Source: Thermothelomyces thermophilus ATCC 42464
Taxonomy: Eukaryota; Ascomycota; Sordariomycetes; Sordariales; Chaetomiaceae
Assembly (NCBI RefSeq): GCF_000226095.1
Contig: NC_016475.1
Coordinates: 4,340,001-4,404,000 of the forward strand
DNA length: 64,000 nucleotides
Direction: 5' to 3'
Position numbers and translations under genes: made by a program. Below the pieces are notes generated by a model that was not told the DNA's origin, made no database searches, and saw only the letters and a program-made list of their open reading frames with translations. Position 1 is the stretch's first letter; the number at the start of each line of letters is the position of its first letter. Below, in pieces: positions 34,601 through 44,840 of this stretch.

Positions 34601-36480
34601 GTAGGGGGAGTCTACTAGCTTTCTCCTTGTCAAAGAGGTCAGCAAAGTTATAAAGTTCGTCTAGTAAGGTAACTTCTAACTTTATACTAGACTTAGGCTA
34701 AGAGCCCTTGTTTCCTATACTATCTCTATTAAATTAGTATCTCGACTCTAAGATAGTCATTATTTCCTGGATACTAGTAACTAGGAAGGTATTAGAAGTC
34801 TTCTTTTTCTATACCTTTTATATTATACCTATAAAGACTATACCTATAATTTAAGAGATTCTTATCTATCTTAGCTATAAAGAGATCTTATAAATAAGTA
34901 GTCCTAATTATATACTAATCTTAAAAACGCCTATATATATATCTAGTATAACTTCCTAGTATTCTATCCATAGGAGGCCTAGTATAATATCATATATAAG
35001 TCCTAGTACTATATAGAACATAGCCTAGCTCTCCTAGCCATCGATATCTATTATAATATAGGCTATCTAAGTGATCTTCTAGTCTAGTTATAGCCTAGTT
35101 ATAGTCCTAAAGGTATATATAGTAGGCAAACTAATCTACTTAATTCTAAGCTTCTAGTATATTCTCTTATTAATAACGCTATAGCTAGAATATCTACTAT
35201 CTACTTAAGCGTTTATAAAGCTAGTAGAGTTAAAGAAGATTAGAATAAGAAAAGGAAGTCTATCTATTCTTTTACTAATCTCTACGAACTTGTCTTCTAG
35301 ATAGTTATAGTCCTCTAGCCCCCTTACAAGACTTTGCTCAAGGGCTACTCTTTTCCCTACTCCCTATCTTCTTTCTTAGACAGGTCGTTATCTTCCTTCT
35401 ATTCCTTAGCCTCTGAGGCATTAATATCAGTTCTTAACTAGTTCTACTATACTGGCCTTAAGGTAGGGGCAAAGTTATACTTAGTAATAAAGTAACCTTT
35501 CTACCTATACTAGATATATACTCTAGCTACCTATTAGGCTATATATACTTCTAGGCTAACCTATTTCGCCTATAGGGTATTACCCCTACATTTTCCTACC
35601 CTATCCTTATTAGGTCCCTTCCTCTATAGGTTAGTATATGACAAGTTAATTCTAGTTATTAGTATATCTCCTTCTATATCCTTTTCTCTCTATAGTTTAG
35701 GTACTACCTACTACCCTTATATTTACTAATATTTATTACCAAGTCAAAGAGCCTTAAGATCTATAGTAATCTTATAGTATTTCTCGACCGCTATTACGTA
35801 ATTATCCTAGGGAATTCCTTATCCGACCACTATATATTTAAGTTTTAGAGAAAGGCTTTATTATAGTTTGATCAAGTATAGCTTATTACTCCAAAGGAGG
35901 CTACCTACCTTTGATAGCTTAGCCTTAAACCAAATAATAAAGGTAGCAAACGGTTTATCGTCTTTCTATTATAAGAATTCCAGTTCCGATAAGGCTACCA
36001 TCTTCTTATAAGGGTTAAAGAAGATGCTTTCGAGATATTAGAGGAACTAAGTCAGGTCGTACCTAACTTTTAGGCCTATAGATTTATAGTAGGCCGTAAC
36101 TTAGGTCTACACCTAACATATAAGGTTTCCCTAGACAAAGACCTATTAATTGTGATTAGAGCCAATAAAATCTCCATTAGCTATAAGGATATATTCTATC
36201 GTACTCTTCTAGGCTATAAAGAGTTCCTTTTTACTATTAAAAGATTATCTAATTAGGAGACGCTTTTACTACGGCCGCTAAGCCTTAAGGGGCACCCTAG
36301 CCGACTTAGGGGTTAAGACAGGTTAGGTTTAGGATGTCTAGAGGGTCTCGATCGTAGTATTCTACTATTCTACTACTACTTAAAGGGAGCAGACAAGCTC
36401 CTATAATTCCGCTAAGCCTAAGGGCCTATATACTCCTAAATCTGCTATGACTATATTATTAATAACTCCCTTAGGGAGTT
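31660..36480 (-). pseudogene. gag-pol of chromovirus 1 with chromodomain integrase
   Basis: Minus strand, full of RIP stops. From the 3' end, a chromodomain is legible at about 31,680-31,800 (KGYNTLT-EPLENLENTKAL, the KGY...T-EPxxNL signature). Reverse transcriptase is at 34,000-34,450: FYIDYRALNKI near 34,360-34,395, and the catalytic YLDD box near 34,065-34,095 now reads YLNN, both Asp codons mutated to Asn. gag should lie at 35.3-36.4 kb. The order gag-PR-RT-RH-INT-chromodomain is that of fungal chromoviruses. It encodes no functional protein. Confidence 0.75.
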
Positions 36481-36506
36481 ACTGCTAGTAAGGAAGGTAG
36501 TTAAAA

Positions 36507-36838
36507 TGTAATATACTAGCCTTATAGCATCTATAAATAAGTGTATAATGTTTTATTTAACTACCTTAGGGAGGAAAAAGAGGAAGAATATAAGAGTTAT
36601 ATAGAGGAGCGCCTTTTAATATATATGTATATGACCTAGGTAGGGCCTAGTTAGGCTCTAGGTTAGGTCCTAAGTAGGCCCTGACCACGCGCCCTACGAA
36701 CGACCTACGAACGTCTCGCAAACCAATTATATACGCTTAGGTAGGTCGAGTAGGTCTGGTCTGTTGCCGGGTAGGTCCAGTCCGTTGCTAGGTAAAGCCT
36801 GGTATTATTTAGCCCGGGTAAAGCCCGGGCCCGTGATA
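36507..36838 (-). repeat. Chromovirus 1, 5' LTR
   Basis: 332 bp; begins TGTAATATACTAG and ends CCCGTGATA. It keeps more CpG/GC than its partner at 29,767. Confidence 0.9.
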
Positions 36839-38281
36839 GTTATTGTCTTCTAGCTAGCTACCGAACTTGAAGGCTATCTTTTAGTATAGTTACTCTAGTA
36901 GTTAGAAGGTTTAAGGTTTATACTAGTAGGCCTCCCTAGCCCTTTCCTAGGCCTTAACTTTCTTTAGGCAGCCCCTATACTAGGCTATATAGGGGCCTCT
37001 ATAGGCCGTATACCTATAAGGGAGTTAATTAGAGTAGGTAGGGTGCTAGGCCTCCCTAGTCTTCCCCCCCTCCCTATAGGCCTTTACATTATAATGGCTA
37101 TAATAGGCCGGCCGCTAGCAATACTACCAGGTATAGCTAAAGCTCTAGCACCTATAATACTACCTTAGCTCTAGGGCATCCTAGTAAGGCTTATAGTCTA
37201 GTACCTAGGCATCCTAGACCACGCCCTTATTATAGGCCTTCTAGGCCTCTTTAAGGTCCTGTAAGCCTAGGAGTACTATAGCCTACTTTCTTTATAGGCT
37301 CTTTAGCAGCCAGAACTTGACCGTTTCGATCGAGTATAGGTCTATAGCCCCCTTAAAGTCTTATTTGCTAACCCCCTATAACTCCTCCTTCCGGACTCCT
37401 TTAGCTAGGACTATATAGGCCCTACCGACCTCCCTAGCCTCCTCTCCGAAGGCCATAACTACCTATCACTTATTAGCCGAATACTAATCCTTGGTAGCCT
37501 TATCCTTAAAGACCACTACTATATCCTTACTTAGGAGCTTCCTAGCTGTGACGGCTCCCTAGTGGCTAGAAGCCCCGTTAACTGCTTAAACTATCTTAGC
37601 TAGGGTTTAAGCTTTAAGGTCCTCCTATAGGCTTACGTTTTATATTATAACCTCCTACAAGGCCTATAATGGTATTGCCTTAGCCGACGGTAGGCCTCCT
37701 TAGGGGCCTATTACCCCCTATTACGGCTCTATAGCTACCTATGCCTAGGTAGGGCAAGGGGTAGCCTTAAGGGCTTCTTTAAGCCCCTTTTTAACTTCCT
37801 TAGCTACAAGTTCCTATAGGTTTAGAACCAGGCCTATAATAATAGTTATAAGGCCCTATAAGAGCCTATTAGGTAGGTCCTATACCCTACCCTATTTAGG
37901 GCTTAGTATAAGGTCGACTAGTTATATGATAAGACCCCTTAGCTCTTTAATATCTAAGGTAAGGTAGGCCTATAGTAGGCCCCCCTTTGATTAGTTCAAA
38001 GCTATAGGCCTCCCTACTTAGTAGCTTGGCAATAGGCTTTAAATCGACGTTACGTTTAGGGGCACTAGGTGGTCTATATAGTGAAAATTTAACGGGCGCG
38101 CGAGGTGCGGTCGGATTGTGGTCAGGTCCGGTTCCTACACCTGCGATGCCTGTTACATACCCGTAACGGCTTGCGCGCGGTTGAAACTGGTACTATTAGA
38201 TAGCGTTTTTCGAGAGCTTTCCAGCGGTGGTAGTTTCGTATGTTTTGGTAGGGTATTCACAGAGATACAAGAGAAGCTTTT
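36839..38281 (-). mobile_element. Tad1-like LINE, copy 1, 5' part (ORF1 and 5' UTR)
   Basis: Continuation of the LINE after the chromovirus insertion, collinear with 52,998-54,309 and 61,799-61,945 of copy 2. 36.84-38.07 kb is strongly RIP-mutated ORF1 territory. The last 200 bp (38,090-38,281) keep normal CpA and TpG and are the 5' end. The TSD (38,282-38,296) follows directly. Confidence 0.75.
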
Positions 38282-38298
38282 GATACCTTATATACTAT

Positions 38299-38995
38299 AA
38301 GTATAAGTATTAGATCTTAAAGACTAACTATAAGAAAAAGATCCTCTATAGGAACTAGAATTGCCATTTAGATTTATTAATAATTATAAGCTATATAAAA
38401 GCTAAACCTAATAATTTTAGCGCTAATAAGGAAACGATAAGCTAGCTAAATGGTAAGATAGATCTTTAATTTAACTAATTAAAGAAATAAACCGACCGCT
38501 TTTCTAACAAGACTAAAGGAACTATCTATAAACTATCGTAGTAGCTTGAAAAAGGTATTATTAAGATAGATTATAGCTTTGTAAACTACCTAAAGGGAGT
38601 CAAAGATTAACTTTATAGTCGCCTAGAGAAGGATGTTTTGATAACGATAGAACCAATATTTAATTATATCAAGGATCTAAAAATATATACATTATAGTAT
38701 AAAGATATGCTTAGCTAGATAGTAACTTAGATAAAGGAAATAATTAATATGATATATAGTTAAGACGGTAAAAACGACGATTAATTGCCTAGTTATTAGT
38801 GATCCTCCTTTAACCTTACTAGACTTAGTACTATTATAGAAGAAGTATAGTAAGTTAGCAATCTTATAAAAGATATATAATATAATAGTAGTACTTTCCT
38901 TATACCTCCTAAAGGCGTTAATATCGGCTATTGTTATAATCTTGGCCGCCCTAAACGTATATAGTCTTTATATAAAGTTCTATACTTTATAACTA
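38299..38995 (+). mobile_element. gag remnant of the LTR-A retroelement
   Basis: Plus-strand reading continues from the LINE target site: ...TDRFSNKTKGTIYKLS, KIDYSFVNYLKGVKD, RLEKDVLITIEPIFNYIKDL, then IGYCYNLGRPKRI near 38,930-38,960, which resembles a damaged zinc knuckle. The character is that of a retroelement gag with RIP stops. The element is cut off at about 38,995, where unmutated DNA begins. The superfamily (Copia-like is possible from the primer site) is not settled. Confidence 0.5.
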
Positions 38996-39093
38996 GGCTT
39001 TTCCCCCGCTTCCAAAAGCATGGTTCCCAACTTCTCCCTCTCCAGATCAAGAACATTCCTTCACCACACTACCTCACAATACCCAACACAAAT

Positions 39094-40518
39094 ATGCCAA
39101 CCCTCTCAAAGTTCCTGCCCCTCAGGCGACTGCGCAGGCATAAAGTCACGACTAGCGACGCCGCGCAAACGCCCAATCTACACATCAACAACAATGCGGT
39201 CGACGAGCAACCACAAGGCCAGCCCGCCCAAGCACAAGACACTGCGGCAGCACCCAGCCCGGCGGCGGCTGCTGATACTCCCATCTCACTAGAATCGCTG
39301 CCACCCGAGCTGCGACATAACATCCTCATCTTGGTCTTGGACATCCAAGATCTGAAGGCGTTGGTGCTCGCCTCGCCCGTCTTCCACCAGCAGTACTTGC
39401 TCGACCGTAAGGCCTTTCTCGGCCGCGCGCTAAAGGCCTCCCTGGGCAACGTCCTCATCGATGCGTATGCCGTGCGCACCTCGGCTTTGCTTCACGAGCA
39501 GCACCCCGCAGACAGGTTGTACCAGCTAGAGGAGACTACGGTCCGTCTCTTCATGGATAATTACGTCGCCTTGCGTTCCGTGTCCCTTAACCAGCTCCTG
39601 GCGGAGGTCATCACCTCCGAGGACGATCTCGCTGCCATGGCCAGCTTCTACTGCTCCGTTGCAGGCCCGCTTGTGCAGCAGTTCGCCGCCCTTTTTCTAC
39701 GCCACCTCGACCCTTCGCTCCCCGTCGGTAGCCTATCCAGGATCGAGCGTACGCGTTTGCTCCGCGCGCTCTACCGCTTCCAACTCTATTGTAACTTGTT
39801 TGGTGTCGGGCCTCGGGGATATTGCTCACAGCCGCCGCTGGACATATCGGAAATCCTGCCTTTTTTCTTCTGTGTCTTTCGCCCCTGGGAGATCGAGGAG
39901 ATCCATTGTATCTATATCATTATGCGAGAAAAGTACGAGGCCGTGTTTGATGCCATTCGGGCCGATGTCGCCAGGGATAATCCGAGATTCAGCGGTTGGC
40001 GCCGGCCTGACACCCCTCCAGGCTCATTCGACCTCGGTAGTGAATGTAAGTTGACTTTGAGTCGAGTGGTCTCTTTCCTCTCCGTTTTTTTTTCTGACAA
40101 CCTGAAAGTCCTCCGCGAATCTCTCAGACAAGGCACCGCCGCACGAGGCCTGCGAGTCTTCTCCAAGGTGTTACAGACCACCGACCACGAGAAGCTGGTC
40201 AAGCGCATGCAGAAGTATATGCGGCTGCAGTGCGTCTTCATCGAGCCCATCCTGAACTGGACGAGTCAAGACCTGCGGCGCAGGGAACACCCCTCCGAAG
40301 AGGACCGGGCCGAGGCCAGGCGCGAGCGGCTCCCGTTTTTGGGCGACAAGGAAGACGCGCCACCGCTGGCGTGGGTCATTTTGTGGAGGGGCAAGTATGT
40401 CAATGAGTACGGCGACGTAATTGACTACCGCCTCAAGGAATGGGGTTTTATTTTCTGGGACTGCCGGCGCTTGAATGAGAGCGGTGCCAAGCACTATATA
40501 CGGGGTGAACGGAGATAG
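39094..40518 (+). CDS. F-box-like domain protein
   Basis: Open from ATG 39094 to TAG 40518 (474 codons if unspliced). After a Gln/Ala-rich leader, an F-box-like motif lies at about residues 64-105 (ISLESLPPELRHNILILVLD, with ALVLASPVFHQQY following), then a long helical region without a recognised domain. A 63-bp intron is likely at 40,046-40,108: GTAAGT donor, T-rich tract, CTGAC branch site, AAG acceptor. It is in frame, so both forms code, but the spliced protein (453 residues) avoids an odd VVSFLSVFFSDNL insertion. F-box proteins usually bring substrates to SCF ubiquitin ligases via Skp1; the target is unknown. The gene starts only about 100 bp from the RIP-mutated block yet shows no stops, so it appears maintained or protected. 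Confidence 0.7.
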   Translation: MPTLSKFLPLRRLRRHKVTTSDAAQTPNLHINNNAVDEQPQGQPAQAQDTAAAPSPAAAADTPISLESLPPELRHNILILVLDIQDLKALVLASPVFHQQYLLDRKAFLGRALKASLGNVLIDAYAVRTSALLHEQHPADRLYQLEETTVRLFMDNYVALRSVSLNQLLAEVITSEDDLAAMASFYCSVAGPLVQQFAALFLRHLDPSLPVGSLSRIERTRLLRALYRFQLYCNLFGVGPRGYCSQPPLDISEILPFFFCVFRPWEIEEIHCIYIIMREKYEAVFDAIRADVARDNPRFSGWRRPDTPPGSFDLGSECKLTLSRVVSFLSVFFSDNLKVLRESLRQGTAARGLRVFSKVLQTTDHEKLVKRMQKYMRLQCVFIEPILNWTSQDLRRREHPSEEDRAEARRERLPFLGDKEDAPPLAWVILWRGKYVNEYGDVIDYRLKEWGFIFWDCRRLNESGAKHYIRGERR

Positions 40519-41160
40519 GGAGCAGTGGCTGGTTGAGTTTGCAAGGCACGTTATGCCAGAGTCAACGGCGGAGGCTGCAGGGCGGACCCTGCAGACCAAA
40601 TGTATGTACATACAAGCCGGACAGTCTCCGAGAACAGATGCAATGGTTCATCAACTCAATACGCATGTATTACCCTTGACCAAGTGTTCCCAACACCAGT
40701 TAACTGAAACTGGCACTATCGTTCAGTCCCACCCCCCGACTTGTTCCTTAGCCCCTCGTTATACGCCGTTCCAGGCTATCGATGATCTATCTATATGACT
40801 GGTCCCGGTATACCCGATGATGACGCCGCCGTCCATTGTCATGCAACCATACGGAAACGACCCTGATCTCCCATGACCGAACCCAAGCGCCCCTCTTTAT
40901 TTGGTAACCCATGCAGTGTCCGCCTGATACCCGATCCCAAAGCGCCAACGCCAGCCGTACCGATCAGAATGCATGCCCTGAACAAACACCCGTGACGCCA
41001 CAACCCCGTCTATGTCGGGTGACCCAGACGACACCATCAGCCACCACCCACCGTCCCCAAAACGGCCCTCTTCCTAAGGACAACGCACCAGGCAAAAAGA
41101 AAAAAGAAGAAAGAAAAGGAAAGCTCATATCGCCGTAAACTTGACCATCCGCTCCTCAAT
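40519..41160. other. Intergenic, no gene seen
   Basis: GC-balanced spacer between the F-box gene and the convergent Ser-rich gene. No supported feature. Confidence 0.5.
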
Positions 41161-41163
41161 CTA

Positions 41164-41930
41164 CAGCTGCACGTGACGCGGCAGGCTCCCGAGCAGCGTC
41201 CAGTTGGGCACGTGGTAAGGCCCGCGGGTCATATAGACGCGGGCGCGCTCGCCGTTGCGGCTCGCGTTGGGCGGGTAGTAGGGCGTGCGCCGGGCCGGGC
41301 GGACGAGCAGCGGCAGCCCTCCTCCTCCTCCCGCAGTACTGAAGGTGCCGGTGCCGGGCCCTAGCCCGCCCATCTCGACGTCTACGTCGGCGTCGGCGTT
41401 GAGTAGGGTGTTGGTGGTGGTTTTTATTGATGAGAGGTCGGAGAGGGCTGAGGAGGATGTGGTGCTCCGGGACCGGGACCGGGTCGGCAGGCGGCGCGTG
41501 TGGATGCGCTGGGAGAGGGTGGGCCAGCGGAAGGGAGGGGTGGTGGTGGTGGTGGAAGAGGAGGAGCCTGACAATAGCGGCGGGCTGCCGGTGCCGGCCG
41601 AGGAGGAGCTGCTCAGGCTGAGGCTGCCCGGGGAGCGGGCGGGGCGGTGGCTGCTGGGCGGGCTGGGGAAGCTGGCGCTGCTGAGCGAGGAATAGTTAAC
41701 TCAGGCTGTGGGTGGGCCGGTGGGGGGTGCTGGGCGGCGAGGGCAGGTCGAAGTAGTCGAGCAGCGAGCCGTCGGAGGGGACCAGGGTCGGGGAGCTGGA
41801 TAGGTGCGACGCGGTGGGCTTGGGCAGGATATCCTCCATTATATCGTCGTCCGCTGGCGCGTTGGAGAGGGACCGGAGTCGGTCCGGGGTGTAGCCCCTG
41901 CTGCGAAAGACGGCATTTTGTTGGTTTGGG
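41164..41930 (-). pseudogene. Ser/Thr-rich hypothetical protein with a frame break
   Basis: Minus strand. A protein-like frame runs FRSRGYTPDRLRSLSNAP...SLLDYFDLPSPPSTPHRP and stops at TAA near 41,696. Immediately after, another frame is protein-like: NYSSLSSASFPSPPSSHRPA...RIHTRRLPTRSRSRSTTSS...YYPPNASRNGERARVYMTRG, ending at 41,164. The gap is too short for an intron, so this is a frameshift, a sequencing slip, or two unrelated frames. Upstream (41,940-42,005) the apparent membrane segment is poly-T/A DNA and looks like an intron ending TTTCGCAG. No family is recognised. Confidence 0.35.
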
Positions 41931-42007
41931 ATTGATGTAAACTGCCAGGAAAAGGCAAAAAACAAGGAAAAAAACAAAAATAAAAATAACGCCAGCACTG
42001 TGTGCAA

Positions 42008-43498
42008 AATGTAACAATGCTGTAAGACTCGACGAAGAATTCTGCCTTAAGACCTGAGAACGGATTAACCGCACTGGTAGCCAGACCTTAGTAAGGTTGT
42101 CCTGTTGTGGAGCCCTCTGTGCCCCACACTCCTGCAGACCGCCCAGCCCACACTTGGTGCAGGGGTTCCCACTCCGCACCACAGCCCTCTCAACACCACA
42201 CACAAGATCATCACGCATGGCACTGCATCTCTCTCTCTCGGTGCAACATATCCCGCACGGCGACCTAACCGGCGCGCGTCCGGTTTTATTATTCGTATAA
42301 GATATACCCCTGGTTAGCGGACCTGCGTTAGCTGCGTAAGCCGGGTTGGAGGTTTATTGGCCGTGGACGCTCGTATATTTCGGGCGCTAAAATTAGGGTT
42401 ACCCGCAAGTCTGGGACGCCGTGTGAGAGACGAGCAATACGTAGGCGAGGCGCAAGGGTACTGCAAGTACTACTCAATTCTGCTAATCGAAAGCTGAGGA
42501 AAGGAAGAAGGAGAAGATACAAGATGCGCATCTGTGCCTGGAGGAACATTTATGCCTGGAGGAACATTTATGTTCCGAAAGGTTCCTTTTGCCTGGAGGA
42601 ACATTTATGTTCTGAAAGGTTCCTTTTCCGAGCTTTTCCGAGCTTTGCCTGGACACAAAATGCACGGGCCTCTTTTTCGCCTCTTTGGGAGACGACCCAC
42701 ATAATTCCGCTGCATCTGGAATCGGCCCGCCCAAAGCCACAAGTGGCTGTGGCTGCAGTGCCCTGGCACTCGAACAAGTGGCTGCACCCGATTATAGGAG
42801 CAAGAGGTCCACGGCAGGGAGAAATAACCCAAGCCCGGACCAGCTCTTTGTGTCTTTTTTCGGCTCCGGTTCCATTATAAAAACCGTAGTTATGTGAGTC
42901 GTTGGGATCCTTTGCCTGTACTCTCGTGGCTGGCAGGACGCCACATCCTGTTGGATGCGGGACGCAATTCGGAAGAGAACGTGGTGATTGTTTCCTGCCG
43001 AGTTGTGGGCAACGAGGCAACCAAGGCACACAGGGCGGTCTGGAGAGGCAGAACCCAGAGTGGGTCCTCCAACACATCCGGTATGCCACATCCGGGGGCC
43101 ACATCCGGGGCCGATCCCAGCCAAGAGCGAGCAGGTGGTGGCTTTGGTCTTGACAGGTTTATTTATGATGGAGCGCTGGTGTTCTTACTATTTATAGGAG
43201 TATCTGTGAGGAAGTGGCTGTGGCTGCAGTGTCCCGGAGTGTCCCGGGGCCCGCAACAAGTGGCTGCAGTGGGCCTGATTCAGCTGATGACTAACGTCTG
43301 CTTCTTTCGTTCTTAGGCGCGGGGGAACTTTAAAGCGAAGCGAACTTTCCGAGATGTTCATGACCTGCTCAAAGCACGGACCTTTCTGCTTCAGCGCTGC
43401 CCCGCACTCGGGCCATGGAATGAGTGTTGACACGGGCCTCAAAAGTGACAGCTCATGTAGTGGTATATTCACTATAGGAGCAACCGTGAACAGGTGAG
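42008..43498. other. Repeat-rich spacer without a supported gene
   Basis: Contains clustered short direct repeats (42,535-42,650) and an imperfect duplication around a GTGGCTGTGGCTGCAGTG word (near 42,743 and 43,213). Overlapping frames on both strands, up to 178 codons, have no domains. Confidence 0.45.
42535..42650 (+). repeat. Short direct-repeat cluster
   Basis: GCCTGGAGGAACATTTATG appears three times. The last two copies extend through a GTTCYGAAAGGTTCCTTTT unit, followed by a doubled TTTTCCGAGC word. Confidence 0.85.
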
Positions 43499-44840
43499 TT
43501 ACGATACCGTCTCGGACCAGAGCGACGCGTCGTCTTCGTCGACGGCTTCAGCATCCTGCGCAGATTCGGCCATGGCGTCCCATTCCTGAAACCACGTCTC
43601 GTGTCTGTGGTTTCGTTCGAAGCGGCGCCTGCTCTCGTCCCCCAATTTTTCGAGCCTGAGGACCGCCTCTCTCATGTCTTTGTCGAGCACGTTCTTCGGC
43701 TCGATAAAGTCGCCCCGAGCCGGTTTCCGGAACAGGTGCAGTCCCTCCCAGCTCTCCGCTCTCGACAGTTGCACGTACAGGCTCATGAAGCTGGGCCGCG
43801 TCGCCGTGCCGCTGCTGTGGACGCCTTTGAGGTTGAGGAGGACGTCCGAGAACTGCTTGCCCTGGCTCTTCTGATCGGTCATGGCGAAAGCCGGCGTGCA
43901 GAGAGGGCCCGTCCTGTGGGTGACCCACCTGAACCCTGGCTTGCCTCTTGACCTGGCTTCCTTGCCGCGCATAGCATTGGGGATGGCGACCGTCTTGCTC
44001 TTGATCAGGATCGTGCCGTTGGGGAGCCCGGGGATGGCGAGGCCCGCGCTATCATCCGACTCAAGGAGGACGGCCACGGGGGGTCCAAGGTGGAGCGTCG
44101 CGTCGCTGGCGAGGGCGATGGTACCAGCGGCGAGATCGGGGAAGATATCGGCGGCTTGGAAGGGCGCGCCGTTGACCACCTTCAGCCCGACGAACTGGTG
44201 TCGCGTCACCACCACCGGCATCCCTTGGGCATAGAAGAACAGGCCGGGTGTCGGCAGCTGTGAGTCGTCTCCGTGGCGGAGCACGTTGCGCAGCTCTTCT
44301 GCGCACAGCCGCTTTCCCGCCTCGGTGTGGTGCTTAGCGACGAAAATGGAGATGTGCTTGCCGTGGGCACGGGTCCACTGGACGACCGCCGCCATGTTCA
44401 GGTCCCAGCGGTCGAAGTTCAGAGGCGTGATGGCCCTCAGGCCATCTACGAAGGAGGTCCGAGACGATGGGGTATAGACGCGGCGACACAGCCGCTCGAA
44501 GTCCAGCTCGGTCTGCTCGCCGTTGCGCAGGCGCCGGAAGAAGCCCCTCAGCCTTGGACAGCCGGCCGCGCGGACCTGTTCGCGGAGGATGACGACGGTC
44601 GCGAACTGCAGGAACAGCTTATGTGCAGCTAGGTGCTTTGCCGAGCTCTCCCGTCTCTGTCCGCCGCCGTCCCTAGGCACTGGCAAGAGGAGGCTGGTCT
44701 GCAGGACGGGCTCGAACTGGAAGAAGTCGCCAAAAAAACATGACCATGGGAATCCCACCAAACGGGCGATGCGGGTCGTCCGTGTACTGCCCCAGACGGA
44801 CGTCCACCGCCGCGAGTGTCAGCGTCATCACCGATTAGCG
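43499..44840 (-). pseudogene. PIF1-like helicase, C-terminal part, frameshifted
   Basis: Minus strand. The long frame (44,724-43,499, about 410 codons) reads GDFFQFEPVLQTSLLLP (helicase motif III), a middle region including FYAQGMPVVVTRHQF, then FAMTDQKSQGKQFSDVLL (motif V, the T-x-KSQG box of PIF1 helicases) and YVQLSRAESWEGL (motif VI). Upstream homology, VDVRLGQYTDDPHRPFGGIP followed by MVMFF, is in another frame, separated by a T7 homopolymer (A7 on the plus strand near 44,732-44,738). A stop cuts it off further upstream near 44,835. The Walker A and most N-terminal motifs are not found. PIF1-family DNA helicases act 5'-3'. Multi-copy relatives occur in fungal repeats and Helitrons; no Rep domain is seen here, so Helitron membership is unproven. 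Confidence 0.65.

Larger units (their letters stand above)
29767..36838 (-). mobile_element. Chromovirus 1: complete Ty3/Gypsy element, RIP-inactivated
   Basis: 7,072 bp with two 332-bp LTRs (29,767-30,098 and 36,507-36,838), TG...CA ends (some mutated to TA) and a 5-bp TSD. gag-pol lies on the minus strand, so the 5' LTR is at 36,507-36,838. A second reading frame on the plus strand lies between pol and the 3' LTR. It was inserted into LINE copy 1 in the same orientation as the LINE. Confidence 0.9.

Noticed and set aside
41940-42005. Hydrophobic membrane-like N-terminus of the Ser-rich minus-strand frame
   Set aside because: Encoded by T/A homopolymer-rich DNA ending TTTCGCAG, better read as an intron.
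42568-43104. 178-codon minus frame
   Set aside because: Runs through direct-repeat clusters and has no domain; no support as a gene.
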